Under the pieces are notes generated by a model that had not been told where the DNA came from, did not search any database, and saw nothing but the letters and a program-made list of their open reading frames with translations. The position numbers and the translations under genes are program-made. A DNA stretch of 64,000 nucleotides, taken from assembly GCF_014205255.1 (NCBI RefSeq), contig NZ_JACHNE010000001.1, forward strand, positions 8,680,001-8,744,000. Reading direction: 5' to 3'. Below are positions 8,927-18,131 of this stretch, one piece after another. The first letter of the stretch is position 1; each line of letters opens with the position of its first letter. The DNA comes from Streptomyces caelestis. GTDB taxonomy: Bacteria; Actinomycetota; Actinomycetes; Streptomycetales; Streptomycetaceae.

Positions 8927-9072
8927 GGCCCCACCGGGGTCACACGGCCCGGACACCGCCGTCGGCGGGGCCCGGGCCCTTTTCTCGTCTCCGGACGGCG
9001 GAACCACCCGGGCCGACCCGGCTCCGCCGGCGTGAACCCTGCCTTCCTTCACGAGGTCAGACCTTCACGAGG

Positions 9073-9687
9073 TCAGAGCCGGAAGACTCCGCTCACCCGC
9101 TCGGCGAGTTCGTCCTCCGACATCGTCAGATCGACGGTGACGGCGGGCAGCCGGAGGCGTGCGGTCTCCTCGCGGAGGCGTTCCGTGAACAGGTGGTCCC
9201 GTGCGGCGATGTTGCGGTCCGCCCGCTCCGGGTCGCTGGTCCTGCCCGTGAAACCCCCTCCCGGCGTGGCCCGGCTCGTGAGCGCGGTCTGCCGGAACTC
9301 CGGTGTGGGCAGGAGCCAGACCGCGTGCCCGGGCTCGGTGAGCAGGGGCTGCACGAGGTGCGGCAGCAGCCGGAAACCCTCGACGACGACGCACGTATCG
9401 CGCGGCATGCGCAGCAGGTCCTCGACGATCAGCTGGAAGCCCTCGCCGCGAAACCAGTGGAACGTCTCGAGCATGGTCTCCGGAGGCCGGTTCACCCAGC
9501 GCTCGTCCATGTCCATGGCCATGAACTCGTGCAACAGCGGGGCCTCCTCGGGCGTGGTCCGGCGGGCGTGATCGCCCATCACATCGTCGGTCCCGTAGAG
9601 ACGCCAGCCGTGCCGCTCGGCGAGCCGGCGGGCGATCGTCGACTTGCCCGCACCGCTCCCGCCCCCGATCCAGTAGACGTGCCGCAT
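9073..9687 (-). CDS. P-loop AAA/adenylate-kinase-like protein
   Basis: A 204-residue protein begins MRHVYWIGGGSGAGKSTIAR, which contains a Walker A motif (GGSGAGKST). A second acidic strand is DTCVVVEGFRLLPHL. The arrangement matches small zeta-toxin/adenylate-kinase-like P-loop kinases that phosphorylate small molecules or nucleotides. The substrate cannot be inferred. It is divergent from the next gene with a ~95-bp shared promoter gap. Confidence 0.8.
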   Translation of the reverse strand: MRHVYWIGGGSGAGKSTIARRLAERHGWRLYGTDDVMGDHARRTTPEEAPLLHEFMAMDMDERWVNRPPETMLETFHWFRGEGFQLIVEDLLRMPRDTCVVVEGFRLLPHLVQPLLTEPGHAVWLLPTPEFRQTALTSRATPGGGFTGRTSDPERADRNIAARDHLFTERLREETARLRLPAVTVDLTMSEDELAERVSGVFRL

Positions 9688-9783
9688 GCTTCCGCTCTCC
9701 CGTGATGGCGCTCTGGTTGTCAGTGGCGGGTGCCACGATGCCGACAGCTCACCATTCCATCCCCGGACGAGAAGGAGCTGATC

Positions 9784-11041
9784 GTGCGCAGGCCGGTCGA
9801 GGGAGAGGTCCATGTGCACTACGGCCAGATCTACGTCGAGACGGATCCGGACAGCTTCGGGCCGGGCCTCGCGGAAGCGTTCGCCGGGCAGCGTGCGGGA
9901 CTGTGCGGGGCGGCGACACCGGGCGCCCTGTGGCTGAGCACCGGCCTGCACACCGGCGAGGTGGGCTTCACGGTCGAGGTGCACGAGCAGGCCCCACCGC
10001 TGGATCCGGCCTGGGAGGACGTGGTGGAGGTGTCCTTCCGTCCGGTGTCGGAGGACAGCGCGCTCGTGGAGTGGGCAGGGGAGGATTCCTGGCAGCTCGA
10101 CCTGGAGGAGACCGACTACCGGGTGCGGTACTGCGCCAAGGGCATGGACCAGGCGAGCGAGCGGGACACGCGGATGGACGGCGAACCCCAACTGGACCGC
10201 TACCTGCTGCAGTTCTGGCCTGCCCCGCCCGAGCCGGACCGGGTCCTGAAGCAGACTTCCCGGATCGCCGACCGCTGGCATCGCTACGCCCGCGAACTGC
10301 CGCCGCCTCCCACACCGGCCGAACGCGCCGAAGCCGAACGCCAGGCCCGCCTCGCGCAGGAGACGGCGGAACGGGAACACCGGCTCGCCTTCGAGCGATG
10401 GGATTGGGGCGGGCGGCCACCGAGCCAGGCCCTGCGCGAAGTCGGCGGCAATGTCCGCGGCGTGCTCGAATTCGACCCCGCCCTGGTCCACGCCATCGGC
10501 GCCTCCGGCCCCGCCACGCAGCGCGCGGTGGCCGCGTTCGCGGCCCGCCGGGCGTGTGAAGCGGCCGGTCTCGCCGCCCTCGACTGGGTCGCCGACGCGC
10601 GGCCGTCCACTGCCGCCGCCCTTCGACGACGACGCCCGCATGTGGCAGACCCTGGCCACCGACCCGCGGGTCCCGGACAGGACCGTCGGCCGGGCCGTCC
10701 CGCCGGAGCGCCCACCCTTCCGGCCGCCCGCGACCCCGGGCGTCTCCATGCCGCAGCCCCAGGAGGCGGCAGGGGCCGTGGTGGGCCCGGCGGCAGCCGT
10801 GGCGACATCGTCGGCCTCCGGCTCCGCTCCGTGCGTCGCTGCGTTCACCATGGGCCGACCGGACCCGTCCCTGCGGATGTCGCAGCCGCACATGGCCCTC
10901 CCCGCGGTGACCGGCGCCGCCGAACCCGACCCGCTCCAGGCGGCTCTCGACGCGGTGTTCGCGGCCGTCGTCACGTACGGCGAGAACCACCCGGCCCTCC
11001 TCGCGGACGTCTGGTCCGTGTGCGAGGGGCGGCACGCGTGA
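9784..11041 (+). pseudogene. Conserved hypothetical protein with one internal +1 frameshift
   Basis: Coding starts at GTG 9784 after AAGGAG and runs about 270 codons in one frame (MRRPVEGEVHVHYGQIYVET onward, with a charged helical middle). Near 10608 that frame loses coding character and the next frame takes over: LPPPFDDDARMWQTLATDPR continues to a stop at 11041. The switch lies in CCGTCCACTGCCG and needs one extra base removed. The total of 1258 nt is one more than a multiple of three. The product family is not recognised. It is either a fresh pseudogene or a base-call error. Confidence 0.7.
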
Positions 11042-11255
11042 CCCGCCCCTGACCGTGCCCCGGTTCACGCACTGCCCCTGCCTCCCCCAAGGCCGGGCAA
11101 CGCCCTGGAAACGCGGAGACATGGCCGGTCAGGTCTTGGCCAGCCACGCCCCGCGCATTGGCCACTTGTTCACCGACTGCCCCTGACAAGCCCGGCGGTG
11201 CCGGGCGGAGAGTGACCGACGGCCCGGTGCGAACCGGGCCGGCCGGGCCTCCGGA

Positions 11256-11911
11256 ATGCCTCTGCTCGGTGATGGGCCCGACCTGGCCGAACCGTCTGAT
11301 GCGGATGACCGGGTCGATCGACCCCGGCGGTGTCGTGGATCATGCCGACCGGCTACCAGTCCGAGCACCCGGACCACCTGCCGGCCGCGGGCGCCGATTT
11401 CGTGGCGTCGAAGATCGAGGCGATCGCGTCGAACCCCAAGGGGCGGCGCAAGACCGCCTCGTCCTCAACCACGATGAGAACGACGGCCTGTTCGACCACG
11501 TGGTCCCGCCGACCCCGCCCGCCGGCACCCCGGACGAGTTCGTCCAGGGACTGCCGACCGGCGGTGGCTTCCGGGTCCCCGCCGTCATCGCCTCGCCGTG
11601 GACCGGGGACCGTGGGCGGCTGGGTCGCCTCCGAGCCCTTCGACCACACCTCCGCCCTCCAGTTCCTGGAGCGGTTCACCGGCGTCGAGGAGCCCAACGT
11701 CAGCGACTGGCGGCGGGCGGCCTTCGGCGATCTGATGTCCGCGTTCCGCTTCTCGCACGCCCGGCCGCGCCCGCCCCGTCTGCCCGACGACACGGCGGAA
11801 CGGTTGCGGAGGGCCCAGGAGGAGGTCGCGACCCTGCCCGAGCCGACGCTGCCCGGAGCCGACCGACCAGCGTTTCCGCGGCAGGACAAGGGCCGCCGGC
11901 CCCACGTGTGA
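11256..11911 (+). pseudogene. Phospholipase C / phosphoesterase-family relic
   Basis: Fragments of the Streptomyces non-haemolytic phospholipase C family appear in alternating frames. They are MGPTWPNRLMRMTGSIDPGG (~11272), then WIMPTGYQSEHPDHLPAAGA (~11336), then LNHDENDGLFDHVVPPTPPA (~11466), then ERFTGVEEPNVSDWRRAAFG (~11671). The tail ends RQDKGRRPHV with a stop at 11911. The N-terminal half with the signal peptide and metal site is gone, a central deletion joins the first two fragments, and at least two further frameshifts follow. The DENDG-FDHV block is the family's metal-binding region. The gene cannot make active enzyme. Confidence 0.8.
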
Positions 11912-12100
11912 GGACGACAGCGGCGGTGCTGTCCCCACCGGCCCCCCGGGCAGGACCGCCGCCGGGCTTCCGACCCGTGTGAGGCACGTGACTGACCCCG
12001 CCCCGCCGGGTACCCGGGCGTTCCGCCAGGACCGGCCGGGCGGTCGCTCGCGGCGCCGACCCGGTCGGCCGCCGGCCACGAGCCGAAGGAGCCCACGCAC

Positions 12101-13759
12101 ATGACGGACGTATCCGGTACCGGTCCCGCACCGGGCGACGACCGCAAGGTCCTCACCAACCGCCAGGGCCATCCGGTCTACGACAACCAGAACCAGCGCA
12201 CTGTCGGCCCCCGCGGCCCCGCCACGCTGGAGAACTACCAGTTCCTGGAGAAGATCAGCCACTTCGACCGGGAACGCATCCCCGAGCGCGTCGTGCACGC
12301 CCGCGGCGTCACCGCCTACGGCCACTTCGAGGCCTACGGCACCTGGGGCGACGAGCCGATCAGCCGCTACACCCGGGCCAAACTCTTCCAGGAACGCGGC
12401 AAACGCACGGACGTGGCCGTCCGCTTCTCGACCGTCATCGGCGGCCGCGACTCCTCCGAGGCCGCCCGAGACCCGCGTGGTTTCGCGGTGAAGTTCTACA
12501 CGGAGGACGGCAACTGGGACCTGGTCGGCAACAACCTCGGCGTCTTCTTCATCCGCGACGCCATCAAGTTCCCGGACGTCATCCACGCCCTCAAGCCGGA
12601 CCCGGTGACCTTCGAGCAGCAGCCCAACCGCATCTTCGACTTCATGTCGCAGACGCCCGAGGCCATGCACATGCTGGTCAACCTGTTCAGCCCGCGCGGC
12701 ATCCCCGCGGACTACCGCCACATGCAGGGTTTCGGCGTCAACACGTACAAGTGGGTCAACGCCGACGGCGACACCAAGCTCGTCAAGTACCACTGGATGC
12801 CCAAGCAGGGCGTGCGCAGCATGACCGAGGAGGACGCGGCGAACGTCCAGGCGGACTCCCTCGGCCACGCCACCAAGGACCTGTACGAGTCGGTGGCCCG
12901 TGGTGACTACCCGCAGTGGGAGCTCCTCGTCCAGATGATGGACGACCACGACCACCCCGAGCTCGACTTCGACCCGCTGGACGACACCAAGACCTGGCCC
13001 GAGCAGGACTTCCCGCCGAAGCCGGTCGGCCGGATGGTGCTCGACCGGATGCCGGAGAACTTCTTCGCCGAGAACGAGCAGATCTCCTTCGGTACCGGCG
13101 TCCTCGTCGACGGCCTGGACTTCTCCGACGACAAGATGCTCGTCGGCCGGACCTTCTCCTACAGCGACACCCAGCGCTACCGGGTCGGCCCCAACTACCT
13201 GCAACTGCCCGTCAACCAGGCCAAGAACGCGGACGTCAGCACCAACCAGCGCGACGGCCAGATGACGTACCACGTGGACGGCGGCGGTGAGAACCCGCAG
13301 GTCAACTACGAGCCGTCGATCACCGGCGGCCTGCGCGAGGCCCAGTACCCGACCCACGACGAGCAGGGACCCCTGATCGAGGGGCGGCTCACCCGCAAGC
13401 GCATCCCGCGCACCAACGACTACCTGCAGGCAGGCCAGCGCTACCTGCTCCTGGAGGACTGGGAGCGCGACGACCTGGTGAAGAACTTCATCGACCTGCT
13501 GTCCCAGTGCGACCGGCCCATCCAGGAGCGCATGGTCTGGCACTTCCTGCTGGTCGAGAACGACCTCGGCCTACGGGTCGGCGAGGGACTGGGCATCGGC
13601 CCGGAGGACGTCGCCGGTCTGCAGCCGCTGGCGAGCCAGGACCTCACGGACGAGGACCGCGAGCGCCTGGCCAACCTGGGCAAGAACCAGCCGCGCGACG
13701 TCGAGGGCCTCACCATGACCCACTGTGTGCCGGACGAACGGCACGTCGTGACCCGCTGA
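12101..13759 (+). CDS. Monofunctional haem catalase
   Basis: The 552-residue protein degrades hydrogen peroxide in the cytoplasm. The distal His66 lies in ERVVHARG, the distal Asn in VGNNLGVFF (144-145), and the proximal haem-ligand motif RTFSYSDTQRYR places Tyr at 354. The length fits small- to mid-size subunit catalases rather than the large HPII type, and no C-terminal flavodoxin-like domain is present. ATG 12101 follows GAAGGAG. It stands alone, convergent with the fructosamine-kinase gene four bases downstream. Confidence 0.96.
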   Translation: MTDVSGTGPAPGDDRKVLTNRQGHPVYDNQNQRTVGPRGPATLENYQFLEKISHFDRERIPERVVHARGVTAYGHFEAYGTWGDEPISRYTRAKLFQERGKRTDVAVRFSTVIGGRDSSEAARDPRGFAVKFYTEDGNWDLVGNNLGVFFIRDAIKFPDVIHALKPDPVTFEQQPNRIFDFMSQTPEAMHMLVNLFSPRGIPADYRHMQGFGVNTYKWVNADGDTKLVKYHWMPKQGVRSMTEEDAANVQADSLGHATKDLYESVARGDYPQWELLVQMMDDHDHPELDFDPLDDTKTWPEQDFPPKPVGRMVLDRMPENFFAENEQISFGTGVLVDGLDFSDDKMLVGRTFSYSDTQRYRVGPNYLQLPVNQAKNADVSTNQRDGQMTYHVDGGGENPQVNYEPSITGGLREAQYPTHDEQGPLIEGRLTRKRIPRTNDYLQAGQRYLLLEDWERDDLVKNFIDLLSQCDRPIQERMVWHFLLVENDLGLRVGEGLGIGPEDVAGLQPLASQDLTDEDRERLANLGKNQPRDVEGLTMTHCVPDERHVVTR

Positions 13760-13763
13760 CCGG

Positions 13764-14618
13764 TCACCTCGCCAGCGCTTCACGGGCCACCGCGAGGGCC
13801 TGTTCGGCGTAACTCCGGCCGAACAGCACGGCGTGCACCAGCAGCGGGAACAGCTGGTGCACGCCGACGCGGTCCGCCCAGCCGCCGGCGAGCGGCGCCT
13901 GCTCCTGGTAGCCGTCCAGCACCTGCTCCAGGTGCGGGCAGCCGAACAGCCGCAGCATCGCCAGGTCGGTCTCGCGGTGCCCGCCGTGCGCGGCCGGGTC
14001 GATCAGCCGGACGTGCCCGTCGGCGCCCCACAGCACGTTGCCGCTCCACAGGTCGCCGTGCAGCCGCGCGGGCGGCTCGGCGGGCCCCGCCAGCTGCGGC
14101 AGTTGCTCGCACAGCCGTTCCACGACGGCCGCTTCCCCGGACCGGAGGGTGCCCTGACCGACCGCGCGCCGCAGATACGGCAGCACGCGGTGCTCGGCGT
14201 ACCAGCCCGGCCAGTCGATGCCGGGCTCGTTGCGCATCGGGGCGAGCCCGATGTACGCGTCCGCCGGTCCGCCCGGAGGCGGCGCGCCGAACGCGGGCGC
14301 CCCGGCGGCGTGCAGGGCGGCCAGGTCACGGCCGAAGCGGACCGCCGCCTCCCGGCTCGGCCGCCCCTCCATGACCCGGTCGACAACCAGCCAGTTCCCG
14401 TAGTGGCCGTGCACATCCGGCACCCGCACCGTGCCGGTGCCGGCCAGCCAGCGCAGCCCGGCCGCCTCGGCCCGCGCCGCCCCCGGATCGTCGGCACGCT
14501 TGACGATCACCACCCGCCCGTCGTCGAGCGTGACCTCGGCGAGGCCCCCCGACAGCGGCCGTTCCCCGGTGACAGCCCGCCCGGTGAGCCGGGCCACGAC
14601 ATCCGCACCGGCGGTCAT
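13764..14618 (-). CDS. Fructosamine kinase-family protein
   Basis: The 284-residue protein has the aminoglycoside-phosphotransferase-like fold of fructosamine/ribulosamine kinases. The catalytic loop is LHGDLWSGNVLW (~198) and the metal aspartate is in VRLIDPAAHGGHRETDLAML. It would phosphorylate ketoamine adducts to free damaged amines. ATG 14618 is preceded by GAGGAGGAGC, better than the upstream in-frame starts. It is convergent with catalase. Confidence 0.9.
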   Translation of the reverse strand: MTAGADVVARLTGRAVTGERPLSGGLAEVTLDDGRVVIVKRADDPGAARAEAAGLRWLAGTGTVRVPDVHGHYGNWLVVDRVMEGRPSREAAVRFGRDLAALHAAGAPAFGAPPPGGPADAYIGLAPMRNEPGIDWPGWYAEHRVLPYLRRAVGQGTLRSGEAAVVERLCEQLPQLAGPAEPPARLHGDLWSGNVLWGADGHVRLIDPAAHGGHRETDLAMLRLFGCPHLEQVLDGYQEQAPLAGGWADRVGVHQLFPLLVHAVLFGRSYAEQALAVAREALAR

Positions 14619-14942
14619 ACGCGCTCCTCCTCGACTCCGAGCTTGATCGACGCCCAGGGTATGACCAGGCCCTCGTGGGCTTGGCACTCAGCCCTCGGAC
14701 CCGCGAACACGGTCGCCCGGCGCTGTATCGGCCGCCGGTGTCGGCGGCGGCCACGGCGACGCTGCGGAGGCCGGCGACACAGCCGACGGCGAACGCGCGC
14801 CGGGCACCGCTGTCCGACCGCCGTTGCGCGCCACTCGGCGGCCGTCCCGGTTCCGGGACATTCGCCACGCCCCGATCACGCGGGACGGTGAAATCCCGCC
14901 GGCCTCCGACAGAACCGGCCGCCGCCGGGGGACCAGTCGGGC
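14619..14942. other. Gene-poor gap between fructosamine kinase and the 107-aa gene
   Basis: No reading frame here has convincing codon usage plus a ribosome site. The only notable element is a short hairpin or operator-like dyad at 14844-14859 (GTCCCGG-TT-CCGGGAC). Confidence 0.5.
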
Positions 14943-15266
14943 ATGACGAGTTCACCGTTCCAGCGCACCATCGCCCTGCCGGCCCCCGTGTGCGAACAGG
15001 CCGCACAGCACCTGGAGCAGGCCGCGCACCGGGCCATCGACGGGGCCGCGATCCCCCTGAAGGCGTTCCGCGCGGCCGCCGACAACGACTTCATCCTCCC
15101 CGTGCCGGTCGTCGAGCAGGCGGCGGCCTGCCTGCTGGTCCTGGCCACCGAGACCGCCCAGACGGTCCGCCCGTCCGCCCTGCGCGCCACCATCAGCGTC
15201 GCGCTGCGGCTGCGGGACGCCGTGGAACTGTCACATCAGCCGGCTCTGAGCAGCAGGTTCTGGTAA
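14943..15266 (+). CDS. Small hypothetical protein (107 aa)
   Basis: ATG 14943 opens a frame with strong third-position G/C and an amphipathic, alanine-rich helical product (APVCEQAAQHLEQAAHRAID). No motif or family is recognised. The ribosome site is weak (GGGGGACC). It faces the 177-aa gene convergently across a 27-base gap. Confidence 0.6.
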   Translation: MTSSPFQRTIALPAPVCEQAAQHLEQAAHRAIDGAAIPLKAFRAAADNDFILPVPVVEQAAACLLVLATETAQTVRPSALRATISVALRLRDAVELSHQPALSSRFW

Positions 15267-15293
15267 GTCCGGGCGGTGGGCGGGGTCTGTGCG

Positions 15294-15827
15294 TCAGGTC
15301 CCGCGGAACGCGACCCCGACTTGCTCGCGGCGCAGTTCCTCCAGCGTGGCGCGCTGCCGCCGGGCCCGCTCGACGAGGTCGTCGAGCTGCCGTCCGTCGA
15401 GGCGCGCGTCCGTGGTGGCCAGGTCGCGCAGCGTCTGCCAGCCGGCCGTCTTGCCCTCCACCCCCAGACTCAGCGCCTCCAGCTCCCACAGCGTGCTCAG
15501 CGGGGACCGCCGTACCAGGCTGCCGTTGCTCTTCAGCCGGCCCATCTGCTCGGCCGCCCGGCCCGCGTAGACCTTGTAGCGCCGTACCGGGACGTCGAGC
15601 CGCCGCATGATGTGGAGCAGGCTCGCCCGGTCCTCGGCGACCTCGGCGGCGACCGGGGCCAGCGCGTCGGCGAGCGCCGTACCCCGGCACGAGCGCAGCA
15701 GATAGCGAATCCGCGCGGTCCCGGCGGTGGCACCGGCGAGATGGTCGTTGAGGTAGATGCCCAGCAGCGCCATGTCGGTGGCCGGAGCACGCTGGGCGCC
15801 CGGCGGATCCGTTCGCTGTTCCGTCAT
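15294..15827 (-). CDS. Hypothetical helical protein (177 aa)
   Basis: ATG 15827 follows CAGGAGCAG. The product is almost wholly helical, with TDMALLGIYLNDHLAGATAG near the N-terminus and a charged C-terminal helix (DDLVERARRQRATLEELRRE). The ALLGIYLNDHLAGA pattern and the helical bundle resemble small four-helix proteins, but no metal-binding histidine/glutamate pattern is complete. Function unknown. Confidence 0.75.
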   Translation of the reverse strand: MTEQRTDPPGAQRAPATDMALLGIYLNDHLAGATAGTARIRYLLRSCRGTALADALAPVAAEVAEDRASLLHIMRRLDVPVRRYKVYAGRAAEQMGRLKSNGSLVRRSPLSTLWELEALSLGVEGKTAGWQTLRDLATTDARLDGRQLDDLVERARRQRATLEELRREQVGVAFRGT

Positions 15828-16101
15828 GACACTGCTCCTGTCCTGCTCCGGCCCTGCCCCAGGATGGCCGTAACCGTTCCGGACGGGCGTTTCGCCAGAC
15901 ATTCCCGGTTTGCGGAGGATTACGCGGGGCGGGTGCCCGGGCCCTTCCCGGCGAAACGGGATCGGCCTCCTGCGCCCCCCTCCCATGCGATGTGGCCGAG
16001 GCCACATCATCGACGAGGTCCCCATCACGTCCGGGTGCGCGGAGCGGCGACTACCGTCTACGGGCAGATCCCCGCTTCCCCACCCCTCGGACGGCCCGGC
16101 A

Positions 16102-16629
16102 GTGCAAGCAGATCTCTCCCCTGTCATAGCGGCGACCGCCCAGTGGCTGACCCGCGCCTTCCCCGCCTCCGGCGGCGCGCTCGCCTCCGCGCTGTGCGAG
16201 GTGCAGGCCCGGCAGGCCGTGACGGTCGCGGCATGGCTCAGGTACCCGACGGCGATGGACGCCGCCCTCGTCGGTGTGGCGGGCCCGGGCGGCTCCGCGC
16301 GCCTTGACTGGCTCACCGGCGCCGACGCGTCCCTCGGCGACGACGTGGACGCGCACGCCTGGCGCACCTGGGTGGACGAGGTCGTGGCGAGCTGGGCGGC
16401 CAGTCTGCTCACCGACCCGGAGCTGGCCGCCCTGGCGGTGGCCGCGCTCGCCGAGGGCGGCCACAGCACCGGCTCACCGGCCGAGTTCCGCCGGCTCATC
16501 GCGCCCGACGCCGGCGACCAGCGCGCCGCCGCCCTGCTGCGCCACCCCGACCTGCTCGCCCCCGTGGCCGAGCTGCACCACTCCCAACTCCTCGACCGCC
16601 TGCACCCGGGCCGCACGCTGATCGCCTGA
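16102..16629 (+). CDS. Hypothetical protein (about 175 aa), start uncertain
   Basis: Coding character begins around GTG 16102 (MQADLSPVIAATAQWLTRAF) and runs to 16629. The product is alanine-rich and helical with a tryptophan-rich middle (WRTWVDEVVASWAASLL). An upstream ATG at 15910 is open, but its translation is arginine/proline-rich and lacks coding bias, so I reject it. No family is recognised. Confidence 0.6.
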   Translation: MQADLSPVIAATAQWLTRAFPASGGALASALCEVQARQAVTVAAWLRYPTAMDAALVGVAGPGGSARLDWLTGADASLGDDVDAHAWRTWVDEVVASWAASLLTDPELAALAVAALAEGGHSTGSPAEFRRLIAPDAGDQRAAALLRHPDLLAPVAELHHSQLLDRLHPGRTLIA

Positions 16630-17093
16630 CACGGCGGGGGTGTCCCCCTACGGGGCCCGCCCCACCGGCTCACGGCGGCCTCCGTCGCCGACCTCCGGTG
16701 GTGTCTTTCCGCCGGTTCGAGAGGGCGTTGGCCCCCGGTCCGCGACAGCGTCGGTCCGGAGACCTGCGGCGGCCCCGGCCGTCGGCCCGTCGCGGTTTCG
16801 GCCCGTCTGTCCGAGCGCCTGCGCCCGCACGCCCCGTCGCACGCGCGGCAGCAGGCGGGACGAGCTCCCGCTCCCAGCTCCCCCCCCCCCCCCCCCGCGC
16901 CCGACCTGCACGAACCGCGGGTACCCCAGCGCCTCACCCTCAGTGACTCACCGGTTTGCCGTAAGCGACCGTGCCCCGGTCGCACGGTAGGCGGACGCTG
17001 ATCGTGGGCTCGACGGTCTCCGGCCACCCTCGGCGGTCGGAAGCGCACACGGTCGTGCCGGGCAGTGACGCCGCTGACGGAGGGAAGACCGAG
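16630..17093. other. Intergenic gap upstream of the sugar cluster, contains the poly-C tract
   Basis: No supported gene lies here. The stretch includes the 17-C homopolymer at 16880-16896 and must contain the promoter of the sugar cluster, but I cannot place a -10/-35 pair with confidence. Confidence 0.5.
16880..16896. repeat. Uninterrupted 17-nt poly-C tract
   Basis: Seventeen consecutive C residues stand in the intergenic gap about 200 bases before the first sugar-cluster gene. It is the longest homopolymer noticed in the window and could vary in length by slippage. Confidence 0.9.
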
Positions 17094-18065
17094 ATGACCA
17101 CCGCCCTTTCACGGAGCTGGGAGTGGGAGCACGCCGTCGTCACGGGCGGCGCCGGGTTCGTCGGCTCCCACCTGTGCGCCGCTCTGCTGGACGCGGGCGC
17201 GGCCGTCACCTGCGTGGACGACTTCAGCACCGGCCGGCCCGAGAACATAACCCCGCTGCTCGAGCGGACCGGCTTCACGCTCGTGCAGGCCAACGTCACC
17301 GAGGGGCTGCGGACCAAGCGGACGCCCGACCTCGTTCTGCACTTCGCCTCCCCGGCGTCCCCGGCGGACTACCTGCGACTCCCGCTGCACACCATGGAGA
17401 CGGGCAGCCTCGGCACCCGCAACGCCCTGGAACTCGCCCGGTCCTCCCGCGCCCGCTTCGTCCTCGCCTCGACCTCCGAGGTCTACGGCGACCCGCAGCA
17501 GAGCCCCCAGGACGAGCGCTACTGGGGCAACGTCAACCCGGTCGGCCCGCGCAGCGTCTACGACGAGGCCAAACGCTTCGGCGAGGCGCTGACCACCGCC
17601 CACGCCGACACCCACGGCACCGACACCTGCATCGTGCGGCTGTTCAACACCTACGGCCCGCGGATGCGCGGCCACGACGGACGCGCGGTGCCGACCTTCG
17701 TACGGCAGGCCCTGGCAGGCGAGCCCCTCACCGTGACCGGGGACGGCCGCCAGACCCGGTCGCTGTGCTACGTCGACGACACCGTGCGCGGCATCCTCGC
17801 GGCGGCCGCCCACGGCATGCGCGGCCCCGTCAACATCGGCAACCCGACCGAGATCACCATGCTCGACCTGGCCCGGCTGGTCGTCGAACTCGCCGGCTCT
17901 CCCTCGGAGATCCGCTTCATCGAACGCCCGGTGGACGACCCGGCCGTGCGCTGCCCGGACATCACGCTGGCCCGCGACAAGCTCGGCTGGGAACCGCTGG
18001 TGCGCGCCGAGGAGGGGCTGCGGCGCACGATCGCCTGGTTCCGCGAGGACGGAACCGACGACTGA
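17094..18065 (+). CDS. NAD-dependent nucleotide-sugar epimerase/decarboxylase (UDP-glucuronate decarboxylase-like SDR)
   Basis: The 323-residue extended SDR has the NAD site GGAGFVGSH at about residues 18-26, the serine motif STSEVYGD and the catalytic pair in SVYDEAKRFGE (YxxxK). The GPRSVYDEAKR context is typical of UDP-xylose synthases and dTDP-glucose-type dehydratases. It probably supplies a modified nucleotide sugar to the adjacent glycosyltransferases. ATG 17094 follows GGAGGGAAG. It could instead serve as an epimerase in heptose nucleotide formation, since no obvious HldD homologue is present. Confidence 0.88.
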   Translation: MTTALSRSWEWEHAVVTGGAGFVGSHLCAALLDAGAAVTCVDDFSTGRPENITPLLERTGFTLVQANVTEGLRTKRTPDLVLHFASPASPADYLRLPLHTMETGSLGTRNALELARSSRARFVLASTSEVYGDPQQSPQDERYWGNVNPVGPRSVYDEAKRFGEALTTAHADTHGTDTCIVRLFNTYGPRMRGHDGRAVPTFVRQALAGEPLTVTGDGRQTRSLCYVDDTVRGILAAAAHGMRGPVNIGNPTEITMLDLARLVVELAGSPSEIRFIERPVDDPAVRCPDITLARDKLGWEPLVRAEEGLRRTIAWFREDGTDD

Positions 18066-18131
18066 CCCGCCCGGGCTCCCGCACCACCGCGTCCCGGTTT
18101 CCTCCCGACCGCCGAAAGGGCCGCCACCTCC

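Noticed and set aside
14688..14879. 63-codon minus-strand ORF in the gap after fructosamine kinase
   Set aside because: Pro/Ala-rich with no ribosome site and no family match.
16640..16990. Plus-strand ORF covering the poly-C tract
   Set aside because: It is rich in Arg and Pro with no ribosome site; the C-run would make a polyproline stretch but nothing else supports coding.
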